Source of the DNA: Bacilli bacterium
GTDB taxonomy: Bacteria > Bacillota_I > Bacilli_A > RF39 > UBA660
Reading direction: 5' to 3'
Length of the DNA: 64,000 nucleotides
Assembly: GCA_028708945.1 (NCBI GenBank)
Contig: JAQVXV010000005.1
Coordinates: 1 to 64,000 of the forward strand
Made by a program: the position numbers and the translations under genes. Below the pieces are notes generated by a model. That model was not told the origin of the DNA. It saw only the letters and a list, made by a program, of their open reading frames with translations, and did not search any database. This document shows positions 41,682 to 51,288 of this stretch, piece after piece; position 1 is the stretch's first letter, and each line of letters starts with the position of its first letter.

Positions 41682-43598
41682 ATGAAAACAAGAAATAAAT
41701 TTATTATATTAATTTTACTAGCATGCCTTTCTTCTATAGCAATTTATTATGTTGTAGAAAAAGTAAAAGAAGTGCCATTAATCAAAAGTGATATAGAAAG
41801 ACAAAGTAATATTGAGTTAGCATTTACTAATAATAACTATACGATTGATGATCCTAAAATAATTGTCAATCCATATGGAGTGTCTCCTTTAACGGCATTA
41901 GTAATCTTTGATACAAAAGATTTAACAGCGCCAACTGTAACTATCAAAGGAAAAGATGAATTAACAACATATAATCATACTTTTAAACCAAGCAAACATC
42001 ATATATTACCTATTTATGGATTATATGCTAATACTAATAATGAAATAATAATTACAATCAATGAAGTTGATTATAGAACATTTATTAAAACTGAAAAATT
42101 ACCAGAAGATTTTCAAGTTGGTAAAATAATTAAAAAAGAACCTAATTTTTTAAACAATGATTTATATTTTGTAACTCCATCTTCAAAAGGATATACAGCA
42201 GCTTATGACACTAATGGAGATGTAAGATGGTATTTAACGGAAGATTATTCATGGGATATTCAAAGATTAGATAATGGTCATATTTTAATCGGTAGCAACC
42301 GACTAATGGAGGAACCTTATTACACAACTGGATTAATAGAAATGGATTTACTTGGAAAAATATATTTTGAATATAAATTACCGGGTGGATATCATCACGA
42401 TGTCTTTGAATTAGAAGATGGAAATTTACTTGTTGCAACCAATAATTTTAAAAATAACACAGTTGAAGATTATGTTGTAGAAATAGATAGAAATACTGGA
42501 AAAATAGTTAAAACTATCGATTTAACTAGGATATTACCTATTGATGAAGGTCTAAATGATTACAGTTCTTTATTTGATTGGTTTCATAACAATTCAGTAT
42601 GGTATGATGCTAAAACAAATTCAATTACATTATCTGGAAGACATACAGATTCAGTAGTAAATATTGATTATGACACTACTGAAATAAATTGGATTATAGG
42701 TGATGATCAAAATTGGTCTAAAGATATGAAACAATATTTATTTACATCAATATCTGCACCATTTGAATGGCAGTGGGCACAACATGCTGCAATGATATTA
42801 CCAAATGGAAATGTATTTTTATTTGATAATGGTAATAACCGTTCTAAGCGTTTGAAAAATGGAATAGCTGCTGAAGATAATTATAGCCGTGGTGTAATAT
42901 ACAAAATAAATACAAGCAATATGACAATTTCACAAGTATGGCAATACGGAAAAGAAAGAGGCAGTGAATTTTATTCACCATATATTTCTGATGTTGATTA
43001 TTTAGGTAAAAATAATTATTTAATACATTCTGGTGGAGTTGTATCTGAAAATGGTAAACCTTCAAATAGTCCAGCAGGATTGACAAATAAAAATGTCGAT
43101 TTAAAAAGCTATACAGTTGAATTTTTAGACGATTTAGTCGTATTTGAGTTATTACTAAAGACCAACACTTATCGTGCCGAAAAGATGGGTTTATATGCAA
43201 ATGATCAATATGTTTTAGGTAAAGGAACTATTTTAGGCGCATTTGCAGAAACAGAAACAACTGATAATTCATTACTACTTTTTAACAAAGATATAGAAAC
43301 AATTAAATCAGAAAAAAATATTAATATTTACAAAGAGACAGATCGTTTAGTTATCTCTGGAAGTTTTTTAAAAAATGATGATGTAACTATTATTTTAGAT
43401 AATATGTTTTCTAAAAAATCATATAAAATGATAATATCTAATAGACCATATACAGCTATGTGTTTAGACTTATATAATGATAATGATATTTTGGCAATAA
43501 AAAAATATATAAATAGCACTAACATTAGTGGTAAATACTATATATATATTAAAATAAATGATGTTGTATATGATACAAATCAATATGTAATATTTTAA
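41682..43598 (+). CDS. Membrane-anchored arylsulfotransferase-family (ASST) protein
   Basis: The 638 residues have an N-terminal helix (about 6-24), a beta-sandwich (about 35-135) and a six-bladed propeller with ASST signatures: DTNGDVRWYL, LDNGHILIGSN, PGGYHHDVFELEDGNLLVATNN and WAQHAAMILPNGNVFLFDNGNNRS. Family members move sulfate from an aryl ester to a phenol through a sulfated histidine; the histidines here are suitably placed but not proven. Anchoring outside the cell suggests detoxification or use of phenolic sulfates in the gut (inference). GAGGAGAAAAT precedes the ATG. Confidence 0.85.
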   Translation: MKTRNKFIILILLACLSSIAIYYVVEKVKEVPLIKSDIERQSNIELAFTNNNYTIDDPKIIVNPYGVSPLTALVIFDTKDLTAPTVTIKGKDELTTYNHTFKPSKHHILPIYGLYANTNNEIIITINEVDYRTFIKTEKLPEDFQVGKIIKKEPNFLNNDLYFVTPSSKGYTAAYDTNGDVRWYLTEDYSWDIQRLDNGHILIGSNRLMEEPYYTTGLIEMDLLGKIYFEYKLPGGYHHDVFELEDGNLLVATNNFKNNTVEDYVVEIDRNTGKIVKTIDLTRILPIDEGLNDYSSLFDWFHNNSVWYDAKTNSITLSGRHTDSVVNIDYDTTEINWIIGDDQNWSKDMKQYLFTSISAPFEWQWAQHAAMILPNGNVFLFDNGNNRSKRLKNGIAAEDNYSRGVIYKINTSNMTISQVWQYGKERGSEFYSPYISDVDYLGKNNYLIHSGGVVSENGKPSNSPAGLTNKNVDLKSYTVEFLDDLVVFELLLKTNTYRAEKMGLYANDQYVLGKGTILGAFAETETTDNSLLLFNKDIETIKSEKNINIYKETDRLVISGSFLKNDDVTIILDNMFSKKSYKMIISNRPYTAMCLDLYNDNDILAIKKYINSTNISGKYYIYIKINDVVYDTNQYVIF

Positions 43599-43622
43599 AA
43601 AGACCATTTTTGGTCTTTTTTT
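43597..43622. terminator. Terminator between the ASST gene and htpX
   Basis: AAAGACCA / TGGTCTTT with a loop of T is followed by seven T on the plus strand; it also reads into the end of the convergent htpX. Confidence 0.8.
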
Positions 43623-44511
43623 ATTGAATATCAGAAATCGCTTTAATTCTATTTTCTAAATTCGGATGAGTACTCCAAATTGAATTAGGTTTAGTTCTAT
43701 GTTCTTTTAAAGGACTTACAATAAATAGTGATTCAGATGATTTATGAGCTTGTTCTAAAACTTCACTATCGCCACTTATTTTCTTTAAAGCAGATATTAA
43801 ACCTTCTTTATTTCTAGTAATTTCAACAGCACTAGAATCTGCTAAATATTCTCTATTACGAGATAACAAAAGTTTTAATAATTCACCAAATATAGGTGCT
43901 AGTATAATAAAAATTAGACTGATTATTGCTATTATTGCACCAAATTTATTATCTGAGTCTCTATCATCTGAAGAACGATAAATACTTCTAGAAAAGATAT
44001 CTGATACAATTACAACTGCTCCAACCATTACAATAGCAACAGTTTGTAACAAAATATCGTAATTTTTAATGTGTGATAATTCATGCGCTATTACAGCTTC
44101 AACTTCATTTTTATCTAATCTTTCAATTAAACCAGTTGTTAAACAAATAACAGCATTTTCAGGATTTCTACCAGTTGCAAAAGCATTCATAGCACTGTCT
44201 TCCATAATATAAAGCTTTGGCATTGGTAAACCAGTTGCTAAACATAGCCCTTCTAATATATTGTTTAATTGAGCATATTCTTCTTTGGTAGCTACTCTTG
44301 CTTTATTTAAAGATAAAATTATTTTATCAGAATTATAATATGATCCTACAGAAACGATTAAAGATATAACTACTGCAATAACTACTGTAAAACTTGTTGC
44401 TTCTGCAAAGAATAATGATATAGCAAATATAAATGCTGCTAAAAATACAAAGAAAAGAAAAGCAATGAAATAAGTTTTATTTTTATTTCTTTTTACATCT
44501 CTTAATATCAT
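43621..44511 (-). CDS. htpX: Membrane metalloprotease HtpX
   Basis: The 296-residue protein has two N-terminal and two middle membrane segments, the zinc site AVIAHELSHIKNYD and the third ligand in NREYLADSSAVEI. It degrades damaged membrane proteins. It overlaps lemA by four bases, and htpX-lemA pairs are widespread. Confidence 0.95.
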   Translation of the reverse strand: MILRDVKRNKNKTYFIAFLFFVFLAAFIFAISLFFAEATSFTVVIAVVISLIVSVGSYYNSDKIILSLNKARVATKEEYAQLNNILEGLCLATGLPMPKLYIMEDSAMNAFATGRNPENAVICLTTGLIERLDKNEVEAVIAHELSHIKNYDILLQTVAIVMVGAVVIVSDIFSRSIYRSSDDRDSDNKFGAIIAIISLIFIILAPIFGELLKLLLSRNREYLADSSAVEITRNKEGLISALKKISGDSEVLEQAHKSSESLFIVSPLKEHRTKPNSIWSTHPNLENRIKAISDIQ

Positions 44512-45044
44512 AATTTTACACTCACATTTTCCCTATCAGATTCATTTATTTGAAAATATTCTTTTTCTTTATACTTTAACATATTAGCTAAAATATTATT
44601 AGGAAACATCATAATTGCAGTATTGTAATATTGAACAGAATCGTTATAAAACTGTCTTGCATACGCTATTTTATCTTCAGTTCCAGTTAATTCTACTTGT
44701 AAATTTAAAAATAATTTATCAGCTTTTAATTCTGGATAGGCTTCCGATAGTGCTAAAAGTTTGCTTACACCTGCACTTATTTCTTTACTTTGTTTCCCTA
44801 TCTCTACTATCGATGTATTTCTTGCTTCAACTACTTTTAGTAATGTCTCACTTTCATATTGAGCATATCCTTTTGTTATTTCAACTAAATTAGGGATTAA
44901 ATCGGCCCTTCTTTTTAATTGATTATCAATACTTGCCCAACCGTTTTTACATCTGATATTTAAGGATACTATTTTGTTATAAATAAATATAGCGATAACA
45001 ATTATTAAAAATATAAAACCTAATAAATAATATACTATTTCCAT
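44508..45044 (-). CDS. lemA: LemA family protein
   Basis: The 178 residues have one N-terminal membrane helix (about 4-24), the motif NGWASIDNQLKRRADLIPNLVEITKGYAQYE in pieces, and the four-helix core ending QFYNDSVQYYNTAIMMFPNNILA. Family role is unclear but linked to HtpX. AAGGAGTGAGATA precedes the ATG; it starts four bases after smc ends. Confidence 0.94.
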   Translation of the reverse strand: MEIVYYLLGFIFLIIVIAIFIYNKIVSLNIRCKNGWASIDNQLKRRADLIPNLVEITKGYAQYESETLLKVVEARNTSIVEIGKQSKEISAGVSKLLALSEAYPELKADKLFLNLQVELTGTEDKIAYARQFYNDSVQYYNTAIMMFPNNILANMLKYKEKEYFQINESDRENVSVKL

Positions 45045-45048
45045 TATC

Positions 45049-47997
45049 TCACTCCTTAATTTCTTCTAATTTAACACTAACTAACTTACTTACCCCACTC
45101 TCTTGCATTGTAACACCATATAAAGTATCCATATATTCCATTGTTTTCTTTTTATGAGTTATCAATATAAATTGTGTTTGATCTTTGAATTTATCAAGAT
45201 ATTGACAGAACGCACTTACATTTGATTCATCTAATGCTGCTTCTACTTCATCTAAGATTGAAAAAGGTACTGGTCTTGATTTTAAGATTGCAAATAATAA
45301 ACTTATTGCTGTAAATGTCTTTTCACCACCAGATAATAAAGTTATACTTTTTAAACTTTTTCCTGGCGGACAAGCTACTATCTCAATACCAGTTTCAAGA
45401 ATGTTACTTGGATCAGTTAATAATAATTCAGCATTTCCACCTCTAAATAATTCTTTAAAAGTTTCTTGGAAATTTTTATTAATTACACTAAATGATTCAG
45501 TTAATTTTTTAACCATTATAACATCCATTTCCTTAATAATTTCTAATAAGGTATTTTCAGCATTATATAGATCTTCTTTTTGAGTAATTAAAAAATTGTA
45601 TCTTGTACTAATTCTATCATATTCATCTTTACTTGCTAAATTAACTACTCCTATTTCATTTAATTCTTTTTTTAATCTACTTATTTTACTTCTAGCTTCT
45701 TTTTCAGGTATTTCTAGTTTATATTTTAAAGTAGCATTTTCATATGTAGTATTATATGTTTCATTTAATATCATCAATAAATTATCTAGTTTTACATCAC
45801 ATCGATTTATTTCAATTTCTAATTCTTTAGCAATATTACTTTTAGAATTATATAAACTATTCTCTTTTTTAAACACAAATTCAAATTCATCTAAAGTGTC
45901 ATTTAAATTATTTTTATTTCTTAATAATTCATTTAATTCATTACTGATAAAATCTCTTTTTTTAACTACTTCATAATATTCGTTTATTACTTTTTCTTCT
46001 TCTTCTGATAATGATTTATTCATTATATTATCAATGCTCTTCATTTCCAAAAGAGCATCATTTAAGTTATCTTCTAAATCTAAAGTAATATTTAATTTAT
46101 TTTTAATGTATTCTTCAATAGTTATTTTGTTTTTATTTATTAAATAATGTTTATCTTCATGAACTTTAAGATAATGGTCAATTTCATTTATTTTTTCTTC
46201 TAGTTTTTTAATTTCTAACTCAATATTACTATATTCACGAATAAGGCTTTCTAATTCATATTTATCACTGATAATGTTTCTATTATTTTGAACTTTACCA
46301 CCAGTAATTGAACCACCAACATGAAATAACTCACCATCTAAAGTTACAACACGATATCTATAATTGATGATTTTAGATATTCTATTTGCACTGTTAACAT
46401 CTTTAGCAATAATTACATTTCCTAATTGATTACTGATTATTCCATGGTATTTTTGATCATATTTAACTAGATTACTAGCAACATCTAAGTATCCTTCAAT
46501 ACCTTTAACCATATCGATTAAATTGTTTTCTATTCCTTTAGGTTTAATAATATTTAATGGGAAGAAAGTTGCTCTTCCAATGTTGTTTTCCTTTAAATAA
46601 TTTATAGCATCTTTAGCGATATTTTCATTATCTACAACAATGTTATTAGCACTCTGTCCTAAAGCTGTTGCTATTGCTATTGAATATTCTTCTTTTACTT
46701 CGATTAATTTACCAATCACGTTATGAATACCCACTAATTTAGGATTATTTAAAATATTTCTAACACTACTAGGTAAACTACTATTATTATCAATAGTATC
46801 TCTTAAATTATCAATTTTATTTTTATGATAAATTAATTCTCTATTCTTTTTATAAAGTTCTGATTCAACATTACTTTTCAATTGTTTGTTTTTTTGAATA
46901 TCTTTATTTTCTTTATTAAATTCTTCTAATACTTCTTTTAATTCTTTTTCTTTTAAATCAATTTCAAATCTATTAGTTTCTATTTCATTAGTAATTTTTG
47001 ATTTTTTTTCTTTTAAAAACACCAAATTGTCATGTAATTTTTGATCTTCGACTACATATTTTTGTCTTTCTAATATTATGTTTTTTTGACTATTAGTTTT
47101 CTCTACTAATGATGTTATATCCAACAATTCTTTTTGTTTTTCGTTTATTTCTTTATCTATTTTATCAATATTGTTTTTAAATTCTTCTATTTTAACTTCA
47201 TTAGTAGTTGTAGTTGTCATTATTTTTAATAATTCTTCATTAACAACATCTAGTTCTTTTTTCTTTTCTTTATATTGATAATTTATATTAGTAATGTCAC
47301 TTGCAACTAAAGATACTTCTAAGTTTTCTAACTCAGAAACCACTTTTTCATAAATTTCTAATTTTTCTTTTTGTTCTTTTAAAGGTCCAATTTGGATTTC
47401 TAATTCATTTATAACGTCATTAACTCTTTCCATATTAGCATGTGTTTTTTCGAGTTTTCTTAATGATTCTTCTTTTCTTCTTTTATATTTTAATACACCA
47501 GCAGCCTCTTCTATAATAGTACGGCGCTCAGATGATTTACTTAAGATAATTTGATCAACTTGTCCTTGTGAAATAATATTTAAGCTTTCTTTTGCAAATC
47601 CGCTATCCATTAACAAATCATTTATATCTTTTAAACGACATCTTTCATTGTTAATATAATATTCATTAGTACCATCTTTATAAAGTCTTCTTCTTATTGA
47701 TATTTCTGAAAATGCTAAAGGAAGATAATTATCGCTATTATCAAAAACTAAAGTTACACTAGCAACATTTAAAGCATTCCTAGTCGAACTACCAGAAAAT
47801 ATAACATCTGTCATCGATCCATCACCACGTAATGATTTGACAGATTGTTCTCCAAGTACCCACCTTACAGCATCGACAACATTGCTTTTCCCAGAACCAT
47901 TTGGACCAACAATTCCAGTTATTTTTTTATCTAATTCTATCTCTATTTTATCAGCAAAAGATTTAAATCCATGCATCTTGATATTCTTTAAAAACAT
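45049..47997 (-). CDS. smc: Chromosome partition protein SMC, with shortened coiled coils
   Basis: Head motifs are complete: GPNGSGKSNVVDAVRWVLG (about 31-49), the LLSGGEKTFTAISLLFA signature and SILDEVEAALDESN. The hinge (about 405-540, LVGIHNVIGKLIEV through VTLDGELFHVGGSITGG) is intact. The whole is 982 residues against about 1,190 for Bacillus SMC, and the loss falls in the two coiled-coil arms. It forms the condensin ring with ScpAB. It is the first gene of smc-lemA-htpX, with AGGGTGATGTT before the ATG. Confidence 0.97.
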   Translation of the reverse strand: MFLKNIKMHGFKSFADKIEIELDKKITGIVGPNGSGKSNVVDAVRWVLGEQSVKSLRGDGSMTDVIFSGSSTRNALNVASVTLVFDNSDNYLPLAFSEISIRRRLYKDGTNEYYINNERCRLKDINDLLMDSGFAKESLNIISQGQVDQIILSKSSERRTIIEEAAGVLKYKRRKEESLRKLEKTHANMERVNDVINELEIQIGPLKEQKEKLEIYEKVVSELENLEVSLVASDITNINYQYKEKKKELDVVNEELLKIMTTTTTNEVKIEEFKNNIDKIDKEINEKQKELLDITSLVEKTNSQKNIILERQKYVVEDQKLHDNLVFLKEKKSKITNEIETNRFEIDLKEKELKEVLEEFNKENKDIQKNKQLKSNVESELYKKNRELIYHKNKIDNLRDTIDNNSSLPSSVRNILNNPKLVGIHNVIGKLIEVKEEYSIAIATALGQSANNIVVDNENIAKDAINYLKENNIGRATFFPLNIIKPKGIENNLIDMVKGIEGYLDVASNLVKYDQKYHGIISNQLGNVIIAKDVNSANRISKIINYRYRVVTLDGELFHVGGSITGGKVQNNRNIISDKYELESLIREYSNIELEIKKLEEKINEIDHYLKVHEDKHYLINKNKITIEEYIKNKLNITLDLEDNLNDALLEMKSIDNIMNKSLSEEEEKVINEYYEVVKKRDFISNELNELLRNKNNLNDTLDEFEFVFKKENSLYNSKSNIAKELEIEINRCDVKLDNLLMILNETYNTTYENATLKYKLEIPEKEARSKISRLKKELNEIGVVNLASKDEYDRISTRYNFLITQKEDLYNAENTLLEIIKEMDVIMVKKLTESFSVINKNFQETFKELFRGGNAELLLTDPSNILETGIEIVACPPGKSLKSITLLSGGEKTFTAISLLFAILKSRPVPFSILDEVEAALDESNVSAFCQYLDKFKDQTQFILITHKKKTMEYMDTLYGVTMQESGVSKLVSVKLEEIKE

Positions 47998-48065
47998 AAC
48001 ATCACCCTAACAAAATAATTATACTATAAATTTAAATAAATCACAATAAAACAAAGCATAAACAC

Positions 48066-48089
48066 AAAAAAAAAGCACATAAAATGCTT
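48066..48089 (-). terminator. Terminator after the tcdA operon
   Basis: AAGCA / TGCTT with a 7-base loop is followed by nine T on the minus strand, overlapping the stop of the 175-aa gene. Confidence 0.7.
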
Positions 48090-48615
48090 ATTTTAATATA
48101 TATTTTTCAATTTGTTCAAATGTGTCAAAAAATATATCTCGACTATAAAATCTTATAGTTTTATATTTACTAATTTGCGTATTGCTGTTATCGATTTCTA
48201 ATAAAAATTCATCTTCATTAATTGTTAGAGATACTTTAGAACCATATCTTTCATATCGATAAATTAGTTCATCTAAATTGATATCTTCTACATTACCATA
48301 AAGATAAGTTTTTTGTTTATTGATAAAAATATTATTTTTGATATAGTGACGCAATTCATTTTTAACTTCTTTTAAATTACAAATAACATAATCAATTTCC
48401 TTCTTACCAAATATTTTTTTAATATCTTTTAGCAAAATCTTTTTTTCTTTACCTGATTTACCGGTTTTACCTTCAATATCTGTTTCAATTAAACTACATC
48501 TTATAATGTCTTTATTTTTAAGTAGTGATTTTATTACTCGATCGTATTTAACTCCAATCATCAAAACATTACCATCTAACTTTTTTACAATTTTTTCTAA
48601 ATTTTTTTCAAGCAT
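48088..48615 (-). CDS. Unrecognised protein (175 aa)
   Basis: The start is ATG 48615, behind AGGTGAAAAAA and overlapping the tcdA stop. The protein is basic, with a possible Rossmann-like first half (GNVLMIGVKYDRVIKSLL, IDYVICNLKEV), no membrane segment and no known motif. Coupling to tcdA suggests a joint transcript, not necessarily a joint function. Confidence 0.6.
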   Translation of the reverse strand: MLEKNLEKIVKKLDGNVLMIGVKYDRVIKSLLKNKDIIRCSLIETDIEGKTGKSGKEKKILLKDIKKIFGKKEIDYVICNLKEVKNELRHYIKNNIFINKQKTYLYGNVEDINLDELIYRYERYGSKVSLTINEDEFLLEIDNSNTQISKYKTIRFYSRDIFFDTFEQIEKYILK

Positions 48616-49288
48616 TTTTTTCACCTAATAATTGACCTAAAACATAGCTGGCACTAAGTAAACCACTTGTTGCTACTACCGGCATTAAAGATCCTACCTT
48701 TCTTGATTTAATCGGTTTTTCATCACTCCATACAACAGGAATGTTCCCTTTTAATTTTTCTTCTTTAACCATTTTTCTAAGTATTTTAGCTATTGGGTCA
48801 TAGTTTGTTTTTCTTAGGTCGGTTATTTTAAATTTAAGTGGATTTATTTTATTGCCACTTCCCATTGAAGATATAAATAAAATTTCTCTTTTTAAACATT
48901 CAAAAATGATAGATTTTTTAGTCACAATAGTATCACAAGCATCAACTAGAAAATCTATTTTTTCTTGAAAAAGTAAGTCAATATTTTCAGGTAATATAAA
49001 TTCTTTTAATTTAATTACTTCACAATTAGGATTTATTGATTTAATCCTGTTTTCCATTACATCTACTTTAGGTAGTCCTATAACTTCTTCAGTAGCAATT
49101 ATTTGACGATTTAAGTTAGTTATATCGACTATATCATTATCAACTATAATTAGTTTGCCAATACCACTTCTTACTAAAGCCTCGACTACATATCCACCTA
49201 CTCCGCCTAATCCAATTACTAAGACAGAGCTTCTATTTAATTTTTCTAAATTATCTTTACCGATTATTAATTCTGTACGTTCAAACAT
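48608..49288 (-). CDS. tcdA: tRNA threonylcarbamoyladenosine dehydratase (TcdA)
   Basis: The 227 residues from ATG 49288 (MFERTELIIGKDNLEKL) show the E1/ThiF fold with VIGLGGVGGYVVEALVRSGIG, the adenylation motif DNDIVDITNLNRQIIA and DACDTIVTKKSII. It cyclises t6A37 in tRNA to ct6A. Thirty in-frame codons upstream run into the 6S RNA and are rejected; GGTGGTATT precedes ATG 49288. The aspS-6S-tcdA order matches Bacillus. Confidence 0.92.
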   Translation of the reverse strand: MFERTELIIGKDNLEKLNRSSVLVIGLGGVGGYVVEALVRSGIGKLIIVDNDIVDITNLNRQIIATEEVIGLPKVDVMENRIKSINPNCEVIKLKEFILPENIDLLFQEKIDFLVDACDTIVTKKSIIFECLKREILFISSMGSGNKINPLKFKITDLRKTNYDPIAKILRKMVKEEKLKGNIPVVWSDEKPIKSRKVGSLMPVVATSGLLSASYVLGQLLGEKNA

Positions 49289-49327
49289 AATACCACCATC
49301 TAAATTATACATTATTTTGATCAAAAA

Positions 49328-49509
49328 AACAAAAACCCAAATATGGGATGTTGACCGATGATTAAAAACCTGTTTCACCAGGTGGACATCACACTATAAA
49401 TTTAAGGATTCTTATTTAAAATAAGCATTCGACACAATTTATAAATCAGATTTCCAATAATCATAATTCAGTAGGTTTTTCTAAAAGCCAACTGTCCTCA
49501 TATCTAGGT
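49328..49509 (-). ncRNA. ssrS: 6S RNA
   Basis: An untranslated gap between aspS and tcdA holds a rod-like RNA of about 180 nt: the 5' part (GTTG, AAAAACCT) pairs with the 3' part (AGGTTTTT, CAAC), with internal hairpins CCACCTGGTGAAACAGG. A TATAAT at 49516-49521 (minus strand) and an intrinsic terminator CCCAAATATGGG plus T-run (49322-49347) bound it. Bacillus 6S-1 (bsrA) lies at the same locus. It would mimic an open promoter and bind housekeeping RNA polymerase. Ends are approximate. Confidence 0.75.
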
Positions 49510-49548
49510 AATATAATTATATCATAGTTACTTTTATTTGTATATTTT

Positions 49549-51288
49549 TTATTTGATTTTTATTCCTAATTCATCTAATTGTCTAGTATCTACTATGCTT
49601 GGACACTCACTCATAAGATCTGAAGCACTTGTCGTTTTAGGAAATGCAATAACATCTTTAATGTTTTCTGTATTTGTCAATAACATTGTCAATCTATCTA
49701 GTCCAAAAGCAATTCCTCCATGTGGTGGAACTCCATATTTAAAAGCCTCTAATAGAAAGTCAAATTTTTCATTTGCCTCTTCTTCATTAATACCTAAAGC
49801 GGTAAACATTTTCTTTTGAACTTCTCTATTATGAATACGAATGCTTCCTCCGCCAGCTTCATAACCATTAATAACCATGTCATAGGCCTTAGAATAACAA
49901 TTGCCTGGATCTGTTATTAATTTATCGATATCTTCATCTTTTGGAGATGTAAATGGATGATGTGAAGCATAGTATCTTTTGTCTTCTTCACTATATTCAA
50001 ATGAAGGAAAATCAACTACCCATAATAAATTATAAGATTTTTCATCAATTAAATTTAAGGAATGTCCTAACTTGTTTCTTAAGGCTCCTAACGCTGATTT
50101 AGTGATATTATATTTATCCGCTACTATCAATACTAAATCATTATCTTCAATATTTAGTTTATTTTTTAAAGCTTTTAATTCACTTTTTTCTATTGATTTA
50201 GCAATACTACCTGTTACTTCTTCATTAAACTTTAAGTACATTAAACCACTAGCGCGATAAGTTTTTACTACTTCTGTTAGTTTATCTATTTCTTTTCTAG
50301 AAAAATCAGCTGATTTATTTTTTACTACTAAACAGTTGATTACATAATTATTTTCAATTGCATTTTTAAATATACTAAAGTCACTTGCTTTAAAAACATC
50401 TGTAATATCTTCTATTTTCATATCAAATCTTAAATCTGGTTTATCAGACCCATAATATTCAATAGCATCTTTATATTTTAATTTAAGTAGTGGTAAATCT
50501 ATATCAATACCTTTAATTTTTCTAAATAAATAATGAATTAATCCTTCATTAATAGCCATGATATCACTTTCATCAACATAACTCATTTCAATGTCTATTT
50601 GAGTGAATTCAGGTTGTCTATCTGATCTTAAGTCTTCATCTCTAAAACATTTAGCAATTTGAAAGTATCTTTCCATTCCACCTACCATTAATATTTGTTT
50701 AAATAATTGTGGTGATTGTGGTAATGCATAAAATTTACCTTTATTTACTCTACTCGGTACCAAGTAATCTCTTGCCCCTTCAGGAGTCGATTTACATAAT
50801 ATTGGTGTTTCTACTTCAATAAAATTTAATGAATCTAGATATTCACGAACTGCTAGGGCTATTTTATGTCTAATTATTAATTTATCTTTTATTTCATTTC
50901 TTCTAATATCTAAATAACGGTATTTTAATCTCGTATCTTCAAAGGCAGTTGTTTCATCGGCTACTGAAAAAGGAAGTTCATTAGACTCACTAAGTATTAC
51001 TAAGTTACTTAAATCTACTTCTATTTCACCAGTTGCCATATTCTTATTTTTATTTTCACGTTCAACAATCTTTCCTTCAACTTCGATAACAAATTCATTT
51101 TTCAATGATTCAGCTATTTTATAATGTTTATTATCTGGTCTGATAACTATTTGAATTATTCCACTTCGGTCTCTTAAATCAATGAAAATAAGTCCGCCTA
51201 AGTTTCTTTTTTTAGCAACAAAACCATATAATTTTACAATTTGTCCAACACTATTTATATTTAATGTATTGTTCATTATTGTTTTCAT
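49549..51288 (-). CDS. aspS: Aspartyl-tRNA synthetase
   Basis: The 579-residue class II synthetase has an OB-fold N-terminus (about 15-105), motif 2 GMERYFQIAKCFRDEDLRSDRQPEFTQ in pieces, the bacterial GAD insert (about 290-400) and motif 3 GGIAFGLDRLTMLLT, all of normal length. It overlaps hisS by four bases in the hisS-aspS operon under the T-box. The presence of gatCAB, which would bear on whether it is discriminating, cannot be judged here. Confidence 0.97.
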   Translation of the reverse strand: MKTIMNNTLNINSVGQIVKLYGFVAKKRNLGGLIFIDLRDRSGIIQIVIRPDNKHYKIAESLKNEFVIEVEGKIVERENKNKNMATGEIEVDLSNLVILSESNELPFSVADETTAFEDTRLKYRYLDIRRNEIKDKLIIRHKIALAVREYLDSLNFIEVETPILCKSTPEGARDYLVPSRVNKGKFYALPQSPQLFKQILMVGGMERYFQIAKCFRDEDLRSDRQPEFTQIDIEMSYVDESDIMAINEGLIHYLFRKIKGIDIDLPLLKLKYKDAIEYYGSDKPDLRFDMKIEDITDVFKASDFSIFKNAIENNYVINCLVVKNKSADFSRKEIDKLTEVVKTYRASGLMYLKFNEEVTGSIAKSIEKSELKALKNKLNIEDNDLVLIVADKYNITKSALGALRNKLGHSLNLIDEKSYNLLWVVDFPSFEYSEEDKRYYASHHPFTSPKDEDIDKLITDPGNCYSKAYDMVINGYEAGGGSIRIHNREVQKKMFTALGINEEEANEKFDFLLEAFKYGVPPHGGIAFGLDRLTMLLTNTENIKDVIAFPKTTSASDLMSECPSIVDTRQLDELGIKIK

